A DNA stretch of 64,000 bases from Telmatactis stephensoni. Its lineage: Eukaryota > Cnidaria > Anthozoa > Actiniaria > Isophelliidae. The translations under genes and the position numbers were made by a program. A model generated the notes under the pieces. The model saw only the letters and a program-made list of their open reading frames with translations. It did not search any database and was not told the DNA's origin. The stretch covers positions 161,001 to 225,000 of the forward strand of contig JALIZF010001685.1 in assembly GCA_029948255.1 (NCBI GenBank), read 5' to 3'. Below, piece by piece: positions 32,169 through 43,439 of this stretch (position 1 is the first letter of the stretch; each line of letters begins with the position of its first letter).

Positions 32169-34693
32169 ATGACGAAAGCACTCCTAGCTTTCATCCTATT
32201 GACAGCCACAATATATAACGGTATGTATTTCTGCTAGACTCACTCAGTGATACATACGATTCACTGCACTCAACTTATTAAATGTTTAGCTCGGCATACA
32301 CGTTATAGAGGACAATGCAAGTTGTAGCTAGGGACATGAAACGAGAACTAGGGCTACTTAGGAGGTGTTTACATGACACCAGGATCATCCTAGCAGGCGA
32401 ATTATCCTACCTGCTATACATTTATTGCATTCTGTTTACATGGAAATTTGTGTCTTCACTTAAAATTTCGGGGTACTAGGATCATCCTACTAAACAGAAT
32501 GCAAAGCGAAAAATGTATAGCAGGTAGGATGATTCGCCTGCTAGGATGATTCTAGTACTAGGATGATCCTAGCGTCATGTAAACACCCCCTGAAAGTTCG
32601 TGTTCGTTTGATCAGTAAGTTAATTGAAATCTCTGCCTAAATAATTCTAGACCCGTGCAACAATAGAGGAGCAATCTCATGAATAATATAATAGTGTATT
32701 GTAAGCACATCAAATGTAAATGTCCGTCGATGTACATTCAGAGGAAAACATTTTAGGAAGACCTGAAAGAGGGACAAAGAGAGAAGAAAAAAATCAAGGA
32801 AATATTTGGAGTGAAAAAAAAGAACAAACAATTTGCTTCTGCCGAAAAAGTCGATCGCAAAAAGTGCAGAAGACATTTTGGGGTAGAGAGTGGTAACATA
32901 ACTATTCCAAACTAATTTTTCATGCTGAATGCGAATATGACACTTACCAAGACGTATTCTGTAATCTTATCTCGAAATTTGTTTGTATCTCTTGCATAAT
33001 CGGTGTTTTCATACAAAATTTCGTTTTTTGAAAATTCGTATCTCCTTGATTTTTCAATTTATATCCTTCAAACTTTACAGTTTTACTGATTTTGATGTGC
33101 TCTTTCTAGCTATGGTAATTGCATGTTTTTAAGTTTGGGAACTTTTGGAATTACATGAAAAAGCCGTTAGTCAGTGAAATGACTGTAGCAATTCACAAAA
33201 TACGTCAATTACACGTATAAGGTTGCAGAATACGTCTTAATTAGTCACAGTCATATTCGCATTCAGCATGAAAAATCAGTTTAGAATAGTTGTGTTACCA
33301 GTCTATACCCTAAAATGCCTCCAGGTATCTGATTTTTCGAAAATGCGCCTAGTCTAAAATGCAAAAAATCCCGGACAATGCATCCAGACACCAGAGGAGC
33401 TGAATCCGGCATCGCATTGATTTACGCGGTGCGGCTGAAGATCTCGACCCCAACCCCGTTATCCTTCGGCAGAACACAAGTTACAACGCTACTTTCTGTC
33501 TTTGTTTTTGGTTTGAGCTTCACATCTTGAAAATCAAATTGATTATTGGAGGGTTAAGCCAAGCTCACCTCATGAGAGAAGAAATAGAAGTATTGTAAGG
33601 AGATCACAGATTTGATAGCAAAGCCCACTGACACCTGATGCCTAAACTAATACGGAAAGCAAGTGTGGCCGATGGGATAGATAAGCTGATCGAGTTTTAC
33701 TGGAAGAGAACTTTTTATATTTAAATCAAATTTCACTGTTTTCGCGCGTGATGGCGTCAACGTTCTAACTAAAAATAACTTACAGCGCGCCGCGAACATC
33801 ACACTGACATCAGAACACCAGTTCTGCTCTCTTAGTATTATGCTCTCTCGAGCCAAAGCCAGTATTACCCGCCTCGTAGCCGAAATAGCTGTTTTGTTTC
33901 ATCCCTGACTACGAGGGACAACTAACTTTCACCATGACTGCCGCCCAGTTGGCTCAGTTGGTTGAGCGTCGGTCTCTCGTGCGGGAGGTCGGGGTTCAAA
34001 TCCCGGCCGGACCAACACTCAGGGTCCTTAAACAATTGAGGAGAATGTGCCGCCTTTGTAGTTACATCTGCAAATGGTTAGACCTTCACGCCTTCTCGGA
34101 TAACGACGTTAAACCGTAGGCCCCGTCTGCTTTCACTCTAACCCTGCTTGTATAGTAGTGGACGTAAAAGATCTTGTTGTACTGTTCGCAAAGAGACGGG
34201 ATTGTCGCCCGGTACAACAGTCTGCCTTACTACTAACAAACTCTAAGCGCATTTGATTATATACATATAGATATTTGCGCTATATAAATGCAAAAATTTC
34301 ATTTCATTTTTTTCAATTCACATTATGACAGAATCTGTAACGGGGCATGAATACTCGATGTATAAATAACCAGGACGTTTGTTGTTGTTTTAAGTGTCTT
34401 GCATGGAATGCCACATTTGTTTCTCCAACTATTCCAACTGTGTTTCCCAATACCGAGAGTGCACAGATGACGATGCGAATGGCTGCTACAAAAAGGTCGA
34501 TGGAAAAAGCGTGGAAAAGAAATGCATGGTCTTCAGCGATTGTCTATTGGAGCAAACACAATGTATCAGTCACAACGCAACTTGCAAGGTCTACTGTTGT
34601 AATCATGCTCACTGCAATCATAATGCTTTGTTGCGAGTTGATCTTGGCTGCAAATTGATTCTAGCACTAGTTCTTGTATTGGTATTGCTCTGA
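32169..34693 (+). CDS. LU-B: LU-domain GPI-anchored protein (intact copy)
   Basis: Exons 32169-32220 (signal peptide, start MTKALLAFIL, phase 1, GTATGT donor) and 34395-34693 (acceptor gttttaag). Product 116 residues: signal, then SCMECHICFSNYSNC, KKC-x5-C-LLEQTQC, NATCKVYCCNHAHCN, and a hydrophobic tail ending ILALVLVLVLL, probably a GPI signal. The 12 cysteines match the family. Potential N-glycosylation sites at NVS near the signal cleavage and at NYS and NAT. It is the duplicate of LU-4A and the only intact copy of the pair. The intron holds a MITE, a foldback arm and a SINE. Confidence 0.85.
32361..32591. mobile_element. MITE, ggtgtttacatgacaccagg
   Basis: Ends ggaggtgtttacatgacacc and ctagcgtcatgtaaacaccc are inverted; same family as 31339-31703, without the nested element. 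Confidence 0.7.
32833..33355. mobile_element. Foldback family member with deleted arm
   Basis: Shares outer sequence (gcaaaaagtgcagaagacat, gtaacataactattcc) with 30346-31040 and the complete right arm (gcagaatacgtcttaatta onward), but the left inner arm is largely missing. Confidence 0.65.
33360..33940. other. LU-B intron segment, no feature recognised
   Basis: No LU exon or repeat family was recognised between the foldback and the SINE. Confidence 0.4.
33943..34300 (+). mobile_element. tRNA-derived SINE in LU-B intron
   Basis: A tRNA-like head (gcccagttggctcagttggt, A box about 33950-33965; ggttcaaatcc B box 33993-34003) is followed by a non-tRNA body and the tail cgcatttgattatatacata then tttgcgctatataaatgcaa. 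The tail is shared with the SINE at 10130-10400. Confidence 0.8.
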
Positions 34694-34893
34694 TAGTGAC
34701 GAATAAGTCAATTCCTGTGCTGTCTCAGTGGATTCTCTAGTTAGGCAAACTCAAAATGTAAAGCTGTCCTTGTCAAATAGGTTTATACAAGTTTTTGTCC
34801 CCAGTGATAATAATAGCAACAACAATAGTTATCATGGCTATTACTAATAATAATGATTTGATAATGATGATGATGATGATTATAATAATTATC

Positions 34894-34988
34894 TAGCCTC
34901 CTTCGCAGCGGCCCTTTTAAGACTTGTCACGCAACGCCAAAAGACTTGTCACGCAACGCATGGCGAGGAAACATTGCGAAGGAGACTA
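34894..34988. mobile_element. MITE, tagcctccttcgcagc
   Basis: Left tagcctccttcgcagcg; right gcgaaggagacta is a partial inverse. It carries the direct repeat agacttgtcacgcaacgc twice. Counterpart of 29431-29538; both differ internally. Confidence 0.6.
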
Positions 34989-35019
34989 AATTTTTATAAT
35001 GATAAAAATAATAAAGTGA

Positions 35020-35211
35020 TCGGCGAAACATTGTAATTGCATTGCCAAAAGTTACTGCAATGATCCTGATAGTTACTGCAGAGCAAATCCTGGGTTTACC
35101 AACTGTGAAGTATATTGCTGCAGAGGAGATTACTGTAATACTGGTACAACTGTTACGGTCAGCACATTCTTCATGGTAGCACTGGCAATACTAGCTCTCA
35201 TTATCCACTGA
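35020..35211 (+). pseudogene. LU half-domain relic with GPI tail
   Basis: From about 35038 the frame reads C-x5-C-x6-C-x8-C-x3-CC-x4-CN (SYCNDPDSYC, CEVYCCRGDYCN) and a hydrophobic tail ending LAILALIIH before TGA at 35209. This is cysteines 6 to 12, the same segment as exon 3 of LU-6 and LU-7. A stop (TGA 35017-35019) lies immediately upstream, no acceptor in frame was found, and cysteines 1 to 5 are absent. I read it as a remnant of a third LU gene type. It is absent from the duplicated block near 29575. Confidence 0.7.
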
Positions 35212-35463
35212 TATGTGATGGTGTTGTTCTTCTTTTACTGAACAGTGAACAAACTTTATATAAAGTATAGACTGTGCTTTTTTCTGCATTGTTGAAGTTT
35301 ATGATGTAGCTATGATCCGTTGTGCATGTCAATACATGTAATATTATATTTGATGTAACCAAAACCCAGATTAATCAGTTCAGCGGCTCCCAATAAATAC
35401 ATAATTGTTGCAATCAAATAAACTAACTTGTTTATGCGACTTTTCCCATCAACTTTTCTACTT

Positions 35464-35580
35464 CATGTATGACTCCATGAAATGGCACTATTCAACTTAC
35501 ACTATTAACGTATAATATAACTACTGAATAGTGCCATTTTGGGGGGTCATACATGAAGTAGTAACCCATGAAGTAGTAAC
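35464..35580. mobile_element. Hairpin around cttcatgtatgactccatga
   Basis: tacttcatgtatgactcc then atgaaatggcactattc and its inverse gaatagtgccattttggggg then gtcatacatgaagta pair; loop AT-rich. Confidence 0.55.
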
Positions 35581-35816
35581 CCAAAAGATCGTCGTTGCAA
35601 ATCAACCCGTGTAACAACAAACAAACGAGCCAATTTGACTTTGCTTTTGTACTTGAGTTTAGACTCTTTCATTGAGTGAAACATTGAGCAACAAAGGAAG
35701 AAGATCAAAGATGACCAATCAGTTTATTTTAACAATTCATTGAATTAATACTTTCTAGATAAATGAGTTACATTTTATCAGCGATACATATTTGTTTGAA
35801 ATTTGCTTAGCTCAAG

Positions 35817-36171
35817 GGAGCACAGCAGTCTGTTGTTTTACTCTATTGTTTCGAATTCGTTCGTTGAGTCACCATCTTTTTAGGTCGTCTATCCGCTGAC
35901 AAACGTAAGCTCGATCGCAATTATACTCTGCTGTTAGCAAAAAAAAAAAAAAAAAATGCAGGCGCAGGATTACGCTGAGCGAGCACCGAAGGGGTTCGTA
36001 GGGATTTTCAAAAGTCGGAGGAAACTCCTCGCTCTTTCGGGGCTCGCTCGGCGTAATGCTGACTCGCACGGCGTAATCCTGCGCCTGCACAAGCAGATAA
36101 ACCTAAAAAAAGATTGCGACTCAACGAACGAATTCGAAACAACAGACTAAAACAACAGACTGCTGTGCTCC
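35817..36171. mobile_element. Long inverted-repeat element
   Basis: gagcacagcagtctgttgtt at left pairs with aacaacagactgctgtgctc at right; the symmetry continues (gaattcgttcgttgagtc/gactcaacgaacgaattc; gcaggcgcaggattacgc/gcgtaatcctgcgcctgc; gctgagcgagc/gctcgctcggc). An A run (about 35940-35956) sits in one arm. Reading frames in it are arms. Confidence 0.75.
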
Positions 36172-36327
36172 ATTGCTTAGGTATTTAAAAAACGTTTTTA
36201 ATTTACATACACGACTGGAAGTAACAACCTTAGATTATTCATATTGTTGCTGTAAATCATTAGTTCATTAATCTTGTAGAATTTTGTGCTTGATGGATAC
36301 TGTTGCCCCGTTCACTTGTATCCATGG

Positions 36328-38201
36328 TTACATCAGATAATCACGTGCCAACGCCACCAAAGTTGCCATGGTAACAAACATGGGAATGGCCTTTAGATTG
36401 AGACTGCTATTGCACAAGTTTCCCGTACAGCAGTAGACATTGCAGTTATCGCCGCATACACTCTTAGCTTTCTCACAACCAGATTGAGTTGCGCAGGTTT
36501 TCGCTACACTGTCGTCAGTGCCAACTATCTTGGAACACATGTCACCCGGGCAGTCGATTTTTTTGGAATTGCAGTTGCCGCTACTGCTAGCGCATGCGTA
36601 GCACTGGTGAGACTCACCTAGGTGGAATTAAAAAAAACAAGAATGAAAGTTATTAAGTGCAAGTCAATTCCTCAACTGATAAAATTAATCAAGGGCACTA
36701 GGACAAAGTCGTTGTGTATATATGTTAATATATATATATATGTTGTATATATGTATAAATGTTAATAAACCGAGATAAAAATTGTACTTATTATCTGCTG
36801 TCAGTCCTAGTCACATAATTTCCTCTGCTTTTGACCTTTCTGGCCTCTGTTATAGCTGTTATAAAGCGCGCGCTATCTTCGGTCAAACGAACGTTTCAAC
36901 GGTTTGTATTCGTTTCGAATTGGGTTCCAATCCCCGCTCCACCAAACGTTAGTTAGCGATTTTGTTAATAAGTTAATCAAATTCGACTTAAGATCACTCT
37001 AAGTGAATAAATAAAATAAATAAATGATCAATTTACAGCAGCATATCCACATAGTGGTCCAGTTCTTCATCTACTGGCACTCACACGTACTACCTCTACA
37101 GTAAATATATTTTACAGTACAATGCTTAACACACATGTTGATTTTTGCGGCTAGGCTGAGGGAGGAAAAACTGGAGAACCCGGAGAAAAATCCTTATAGC
37201 ATGGTAGAGAACAACACATCAAACAAACTCAGTTCACTTATAATCCAGCGCCCAAGCAAGGACTCGAATCCGAACCACAGTGATGAATGGCCCGTGCTGT
37301 CACCAATAGGCCAACCATCACCCACAAAAACTATTTAAAAAAGCTTATTAAGATTATTAAAAATATTTTTGCATCTATTTTGATTTTTTTAAGAATGATT
37401 TTGTACAATACAATAACTTTATTATTGGTACTTTGGTATTTTCATACATGAGTATGGTCCAATAATTAAATAAAAAAACAACAACAGAGAATAAATGCAT
37501 ATTTCTAAATATAAATATATATCTAAATATATATAAGTATATCATCTAACTTTGTAAGAAAACTACTAGGGGACCTAGGGGGATTACCCCTCCCCAATAT
37601 TAACGTTTGATACGTTCACGTTAAGACAGGAGCCCACGATTCAAATACATGTAGGTTCATGTGCATCACGCAGAATGCAAAAAGTGATATAGCATAGGTT
37701 CATATTACATCTGGTCCTTGCGTGCCTGATATATATCACATTTTATAACTCGAAACATGGCATATCTGAATGACATTACGCTGTCCTTTGCTCACTCCCC
37801 TTAACTTGGTCCCCTGCGGCGGAGAGCGAAGGGTCAGTGTTAGGCTAAAGAACAGAAATTAAATCGAGTTGGGCCCTGCAATTTGACCATGGTGACAGGC
37901 TAAAATGTCTCATTGATATATTTTCAGTGTTTCTGCAGAGTCATATTTTTCAAAATCAATACTGTACTGCAAATACTTAAAGAAGATAGAGGAGATAAAA
38001 CATGCGAAAGTCGACTTTGTGATCATGAGTTACGCGAGGCAGAATTAATTTTTGTGCGTGATACAAAAATGAAGAAAAGTAACATGTAAATATATATAGT
38101 AAAGAGCAATTACAAATGGCAAATAAAGCAACTGATGCCACACCTGGTTGAAGTACAGCCAAGAGAAGGCAAGCAAACAGAACCACGACAATTGGCTTCA
38201 T
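36328..38201 (-). CDS. LU-5: LU-domain GPI-anchored protein (minus strand)
   Basis: Two exons on the minus strand: 38201-38144 (start MKPIVVVLFA, donor GTGTGG, phase 1) and 36617-36328 (acceptor ttccacctag). Product 115 residues. The LU domain begins ESHQCYAC and has 12 cysteines: CYAC, GNC, DC, MC, TC-x5-C, VC, DNC, NVYCC-x4-CN. The tail ends VALARDYLM and is only moderately hydrophobic, a weak but plausible GPI signal. It is the only member facing the other way. The intron holds a SINE and an AT repeat. Confidence 0.85.
36717..36760. repeat. TA-rich microsatellite
   Basis: tatatatatgttgtatatatg and flanking repeats; low complexity. Confidence 0.6.
37030..37335 (-). mobile_element. tRNA-derived SINE (minus strand)
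   Basis: On the minus strand a diverged tRNA-like head (B box ggttcggattcgag, about 37259-37275; A box gatggttggcctattgg, about 37303-37320) precedes a body with aactgagtttgtttgatgtg, ctccgggttctccagttttt and the final gtagaggtagtacgtg. Same family as 16866-17165. It lies in the LU-5 intron. Confidence 0.7.
37336..38140. other. LU-5 intron, remaining part
   Basis: AT-rich sequence between SINE and first exon; no exon or repeat family recognised. Confidence 0.4.
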
Positions 38202-38751
38202 TTTCACAACAGTCTTGGTAAAACAGATCTTGAACAGCAAATTAAAGCTACGGACTTGTTTGTGATATTGTAATAGCCCAAAGACAAAAGTGCAGAAATG
38301 CAACTCAACTTAGCTTAGTTGCTCGATCAACTTGGAACTTGAAACGACTGGCTCACAATTCTAATTACAACATACTTATAGTCAGTACTAAGCTATTTAT
38401 TAACAAAACTGTCATGTTTTTAGTACTATTCGTCTTATCTTTATAGTTATTCATTGTTGGGGGCGTAGGCCTTAGTCAAATCGAGAGGAATGAGTATAAA
38501 GTATGTAACGAATTGAATACATATGAATTAATCAATGCGGTAATATTATTGTGGGAAAATATTAGAAATTTAGTATTCTTTAGCTTAGTCTTAAAATAAA
38601 ACGAGCAAAGTGGAACACGATCTTAATGATGTGCAAAAGATGTGATTGGGCAAGTATCATAGCTAGGCTATGTTGACTTAAAAACATCTTATAGTCGAAT
38701 TGATCATGGGAGATCATTGTATGAATGTTATAATTAAGAGCGTAGGACCAT

Positions 38752-38919
38752 GCGCGGATCCAGGGGAGGCGAAATGGGTGAATTTTCACCCCCCTTTTTC
38801 TGAGCCCCCTTCTTTCTTTTCTTTTTCCAATCCCTCAAATATTAAAATAATATTTGATTTCTCTAACATTATTACAAAAATTCACCCCCCATTTCAACAT
38901 CCTGGATCCGCCCCTGAGG
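38752..38919. mobile_element. MITE, gcggatccaggggagg
   Basis: Ends gcggatccaggggaggcgaa and catcctggatccgcccctga are related inverted copies; tip shared with 27762-27955 and 49391-49585. Confidence 0.55.
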
Positions 38920-39028
38920 ACTTTGTCAAATCAAACTTAAACAAAACAAACAAAAAAAGACTGAATAAGATCAGAAATAGACGACTATCAATTTCACATT
39001 TAAATAAAGTTGTTAATATTATTATCAT

Positions 39029-39185
39029 TAGAGTGATTTTCATCGGACTGTGAAACAATTACTAATAGTCAGTGTTTAATAGTGTCTAATAGTTGTATTG
39101 CAACAAAAGAAAACAATGGGTGCAGAGTCTATTAGTGTCTATTAGCTTAAAGTAACTATTTCACAGCCCGGTGAAAATCACTCTA
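39029..39185. mobile_element. TAGAGTG-type MITE
   Basis: Ends tagagtgattttcatcggac and (g)tccgatga-like inverse caccgggc-type ccggtgaaaatcactcta, bounded by TA. Confidence 0.7.
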
Positions 39186-39374
39186 TTATCAGGCAAATAG
39201 ACAAATCAGGCAATAATCAATGCACGTTTTTTCAAATCTAGTGGCAAAGAAAAATTATTTTACTGCAAGACAATTAATTATCAAGACAAGACAAGACAAG
39301 AGTAACAATTGTATACTGCTCGCAGTAGTTGGGAATTAGAATAATAATGTTATATAAGTAATATTAAGGATATT

Positions 39375-39527
39375 TAGAGTGATTTTCATCGGACTATGAA
39401 ATACTAACTAGCTATTAGTGTGTAGCAGTCAAAATTCAACAAAAGGAAACAATGGAATTGGGATCTACTAGTGTATATTAGCTTAGTAACTTAGTAACTA
39501 TCTCATAGTCCGATGAAAATCCCTCTA
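39375..39527. mobile_element. TAGAGTG-type MITE
   Basis: Ends tagagtgattttcatcggac and gtccgatgaaaatccctcta, near-perfect inverted copies. Relative of 39029-39185. Confidence 0.7.
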
Positions 39528-39529
39528 TA

Positions 39530-40510
39530 ACAACATATTAATAATGTATGTATGATTTATCACATTTATAATTATCGAAGAACGATTGAATTCAAAGTCT
39601 TCTCTATCTTAAGCTCCTTACCTGTTATTTTTCGATTATCAAAACTGATTTGTATAATTACTATAGCTAGTTATTGTTGTTTTTCTATATAATTTGGCAA
39701 GCCTATGCATGATAATCTCTAAATCTTGCTTCAAAGCGTCAAATATATGAACATCACTGTGTGACTTGTGACAACTGTGTTGAACCGTGATTTTTCATTT
39801 CAAAGAATAATAATAGTTTTAATTGTTCATGATGCTCTTCACCTTATTTAGCAATGTTCTTCATTTAATCGAACAAATGAGCCCGGATTGTTCGAACTGA
39901 TCTTTTTGTTGAGACCCAACGGACAAAATATGTAAAAGGAAGCTCACTACTTAAAAACAACAACAACAACAACAATTAACAACAACAACAACAACAGAAA
40001 CACTATAACTCGCAGCGTGTTATGCATGGGTCATCCACTACGGTTAGAACGAAGCTTGTGATTTGGTAAAGCAACAAAAACAAAGAATTGGGGGATTACT
40101 CTGAACAATGTCTTTTTGTTCTACTTGTCGCCTGTGGCATTGTTTCCTTCCGACCGTAGTGTATTACTGGGTGTTCGTAAATCCCAAAATTTATGCCACT
40201 TATTAAGATGCCGACTCATTAGAAATTCAGAGGGCATTCAGCCTTGATTGGCAAACTTTTGGTCACAACTTTTTAGAATCGCGTTCAATTTTGATAGCTT
40301 TTTAGGAACTTATATTCCTATTATCCAGCTATAAATTGTCGAAGAGAAATATTTTTGGAATAATTTCAACAAAACTCGACCCCACTGTTTAGAAATTTTT
40401 TGGCAGTATTTATGGATGAAACACTGGAAATCAAACTACAATGAATCAATCTCAAGGCTCAGTGAATTTTACAAAAATCGTCGGATCGAGTAGAAATGCA
40501 ATACCAATAA
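39530..40510. other. Gene-free stretch with AAC microsatellite
   Basis: Nothing coding recognised. An AAC repeat at about 39957-39995 is the only evident structure. Confidence 0.45.
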
Positions 40511-40513
40511 ATG

Positions 40514-40653
40514 TAGAGTGCATTACTTAATCCGTGAAACAAACACTACTAATTACTACTAAGTGTTGATTAGACAATAGGAAACAAAGGAATTACCAAA
40601 TTTAGCACTATTTTGTACTATTTATGTTTCACGGATTAAGTTCGTGCACTCTA
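40514..40653. mobile_element. TAGAGTGCA MITE
   Basis: Ends tagagtgcattacttaatcc then gtgaaac and the inverse gtttcacggattaagttcgt then gcactcta pair with two mismatches. Confidence 0.7.
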
Positions 40654-40700
40654 ATAACACAGCTAGCTGATAATCAATTAAACTCTGATGATTAGCTAAA

Positions 40701-40910
40701 TTCATATTAGAGACGGGAAACTCGTCTGACAGAAAACTCGTCCTACTTTCCCGGCCAAAACGACGAGAAAGTTGGACGGATAATTCGTCTAATGATAAAA
40801 ACCGTCCTAAATTCCCATAAGACGTGGAAATCGCGACGGGTTTTCTGTTTATAAAGATTTTTGTGCAACGAAATTCCGTCTGAGACGAGTTTCCCGTCTC
40901 TAATATGAAT
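40701..40910. mobile_element. MITE, ttcatattagagacgggaaa
   Basis: Ends ttcatattagagacgggaaa and tttcccgtctctaatatgaa are perfect inverse; actcgtctgac/gtctgagacgagt continue inward. Internal gacggttt/aaaccgtc words recur. Confidence 0.75.
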
Positions 40911-41099
40911 TCAACAAATATGGGAATTCATGCATGACACTTTGACTGACACTTTGATTGACACATGTCAAGTTTTGCGAGCAAAGTGATCAGTACCCAT
41001 GGGAATGAATCTGACCAATCTGGTATGCTAATCATTCCATTTGGATGCTGGTTAATCAACCGTAAGAAGATGTCGCCGAGAACAATAGGAACCTAAGAT

Positions 41100-41250
41100 G
41101 CTATAAATCGGTAAGTCTCTTTTGATACCCTAAAAGAGACCAGGAAATTCTAAAGCTCTAAACTTCAATTTCAACACCCTAAAAGATACCAAATCGCTGA
41201 TTTTTACCCCTAAGAGATACGACGAACATACCCGATCCTTTCACAATGGA
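41100..41250. mobile_element. Half-copy of the ccctaagagatac MITE
   Basis: Contains accctaaaagagaccaggaa, acaccctaaaagataccaaa, cccctaagagatacgacgaa and ends acccgatcctttcacaatgg; matches one half of 29671-30052. The other end is missing. Confidence 0.6.
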
Positions 41251-41254
41251 GTCC

Positions 41255-42395
41255 CCCCGGAAAAAAAATTCTGTTGCGCTTTACGTCAATTTGGGTTACC
41301 TGTATCGATGGAAAATACCGCTGTTCAGTACTGTATCGTGTTATCAAAGATGGCGGAGAAAGCGTGTGCTTATACTGGATTCCTTGAACAACTATATCTT
41401 GAGGTAATGAATGATAATAGTGTAATAATATCTTCTTTTCTATTTCTTTTTCGTCTTATGATGCTAAGTAATTGATCCGTTGAACTTGATAATATGATTT
41501 TATACTGAGTCATACTGCCAAAACTCACGTGCCGATTTTCAAACTCACCAGTGTAAACTTTACGGCGTGTGCCGGGTGCGGGGATATGTTCTGGATTATC
41601 ATGAATTTACTTCAGTCCTACAACCATTTTTATCAATAATCATTTACTTTGATATCTTAACGACCATGCAGTCCGGTTCATATCCAGTTTTGATGACGAA
41701 TGGCCTGACAAAATGGTGTGTGTAACTAGATCAAGTTATCTTCAGAATAATTAAGTTAAATTTCCCTTATTTCTTTGAAATGGCAATGCATATCCACAGC
41801 ACTTTTCAAGCTGTGAAGCCTATTATTGAAAACATCAGTCGTTGTCACTATACACTAATTCGAAGGTTTTACTATCTTTCGCGCTTTTAAAGAAATGTTT
41901 GCCATAATTTTCTGAAAGGATTTGAGTTTTTGCACAAGACAGTGATGGTTTCGTTCGGGGGCCAGCCCAACAGCAAAAGTGAAGGGGCCAAGACTTGTTT
42001 ATATTTGAGGACGGCCGAACTATTTGCCAGAATTGTGGCTTGTAAATCTCGAGTCCTTGGATCTGTTTGGATGGCCAAAATCAATTCATTTAGGATTCTT
42101 GGACAATCGCTATCGTAAAGATAAAGTTTTGGAGCAGCTCAAGAATTTTTGGGTAGGTTTTTAATAACAATATTTTCGATTGTTGCAAGAGTCATGAGTT
42201 GCCGTGACAGACTGACGGCCAAAGGTCATGAATTCAGTGAACTTGCTAAAACTATTCGTTACGTAGCTCTCTTTGAAAGTCCTTTGAAGCCTATTCAGTG
42301 CTAAAATAAATTTTTTAACTATCTCAATCCTAATTTCGCCTTTATTTGTTATATGAATTTATTTAATTCTAGCCTGTGAACAGGCTGATTCACAG
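41255..42395. other. Gene-free stretch
   Basis: Two overlapping open frames on opposite strands near 41887-42118 resemble no family and have no splice context. The tail of the interval leads into a MITE. Confidence 0.4.
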
Positions 42396-42396
42396 G

Positions 42397-42467
42397 TAGT
42401 CTCCCTCGCAGCCGCTCCTAGAGGAATCCTTGCGTGACGACACTAGGAGCGGCTGCGAGGGAGACTA
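42397..42467. mobile_element. 71-bp MITE with perfect 25-bp TIRs
   Basis: tagtctccctcgcagccgct then cctag and its exact inverse. Flanks attcacagg and gttcacagg are a 9-bp target duplication with one mismatch. The tip resembles the TIR of the helicase transposon at 7994-9005. Confidence 0.8.
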
Positions 42468-42768
42468 GTTCACAGGCTAATTTAATTCTCAGCAACGATG
42501 AAATCGCCGCGGCAAAATTAAAACAGTTAAAATTAACAGGAGAGCATTTATTCCTTACTCATGTGTATTATATTCTTATTTGCCGGATAAGAAAGTCGAC
42601 AGAGGTAAAGAGTTTTACAAAACCGAGGTTGATTGTAAAAATATGCTTGAATATAACTGCGTAAACATGGAATATCATAAGTGTGGTGTTCGTCAATAAA
42701 CACATTTCCTCAACCCTAATTGGCCGAAGCAGTATTTACAAAATATCACAAATACAAAATATAGAGAT

Positions 42769-42850
42769 TTAGATTGCGGGCGAATCGACTTAGATTGCGG
42801 GCGAAACGACTTCAGATTGCGGGCGAAACGACCAGCGAGCGAAACGACCG
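42769..42850. repeat. Tandem array of about 20-bp units
   Basis: ttagattgcgggcgaatcga, ttagattgcgggcgaaacga and tcagattgcgggcgaaacga follow each other, then degenerate (cagcgagcgaaacgacc). Confidence 0.7.
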
Positions 42851-42855
42851 GCATT

Positions 42856-43010
42856 AAAGTCGTTTTCGTATGAGTGGGAAGCTTACCGTACCGTATCGTA
42901 ACTGTACCAGTATCATAGTTTCTATAAAAACATTTGAAATTCCTGTAAGTTGTAACCGTATCGTCTTGTAACCATACAGTGTTCCCACTCATCCGAAAAC
43001 CACTCTATAT
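42856..43010. mobile_element. MITE, agtcgttttcgtatgagtgg
   Basis: Ends agtcgttttcgtatgagtgg and ccactcatccgaaaaccact are inverted with few mismatches; inner gtaccgtatcgta/taccgtatcg-type words follow. Related in style to the TAGAGTG elements. Confidence 0.55.
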
Positions 43011-43439
43011 TCTTTCAAAACTATATGTCTTGCTTCCCATAATGTATTCTTTGTTATTGGTAGCAGCCAATGAAAATGCAAGAAACTCTTATGAATGAAC
43101 CTTCGGAGGTGTGCATGAACAAATTACTGAAAAACTTTCGATTCTACGAATTTTTGCTCAATTAGCGGGAATCGGTTATAACAGAACGATTTCAACGGCA
43201 ACTAATTTTCCCCGAGCTGGGGATTTTGGCGTGCCTCTTTGGTTATGTATTGGTGGATGAGAAAACAAGGAAGTGTAGTGCGGAATGCTTTAATTTTTCC
43301 CCTCCCACCCTTCCCCCTTTCACTCTCAGTTGCGTTTTGGCCTTTGTCTGTACGGATTTATTTTCCATTGTTCCGCCACAAGAACAATGGACTTCGTCAT
43401 TCCCCATTCTTAATCATCGATCCGTGGGATAATGCCCGG

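Noticed and set aside
33943..34015. tRNA-like cloverleaf, also heads at 10320-10400, 16873-16940, 37255-37325, 44370-44450, 46604-46680
   Set aside because: Each runs into a SINE body and tail rather than a pol III terminator; the acceptor stems do not pair convincingly. I call them SINE heads, not tRNA genes.
35020..35211. A functional alternative last exon for LU-B
   Set aside because: No in-frame acceptor; the upstream stop and missing first half favour a relic, although a transcript would change this.
42769..42850. CRISPR-like array
   Set aside because: Units are contiguous without spacers, in an animal genome.
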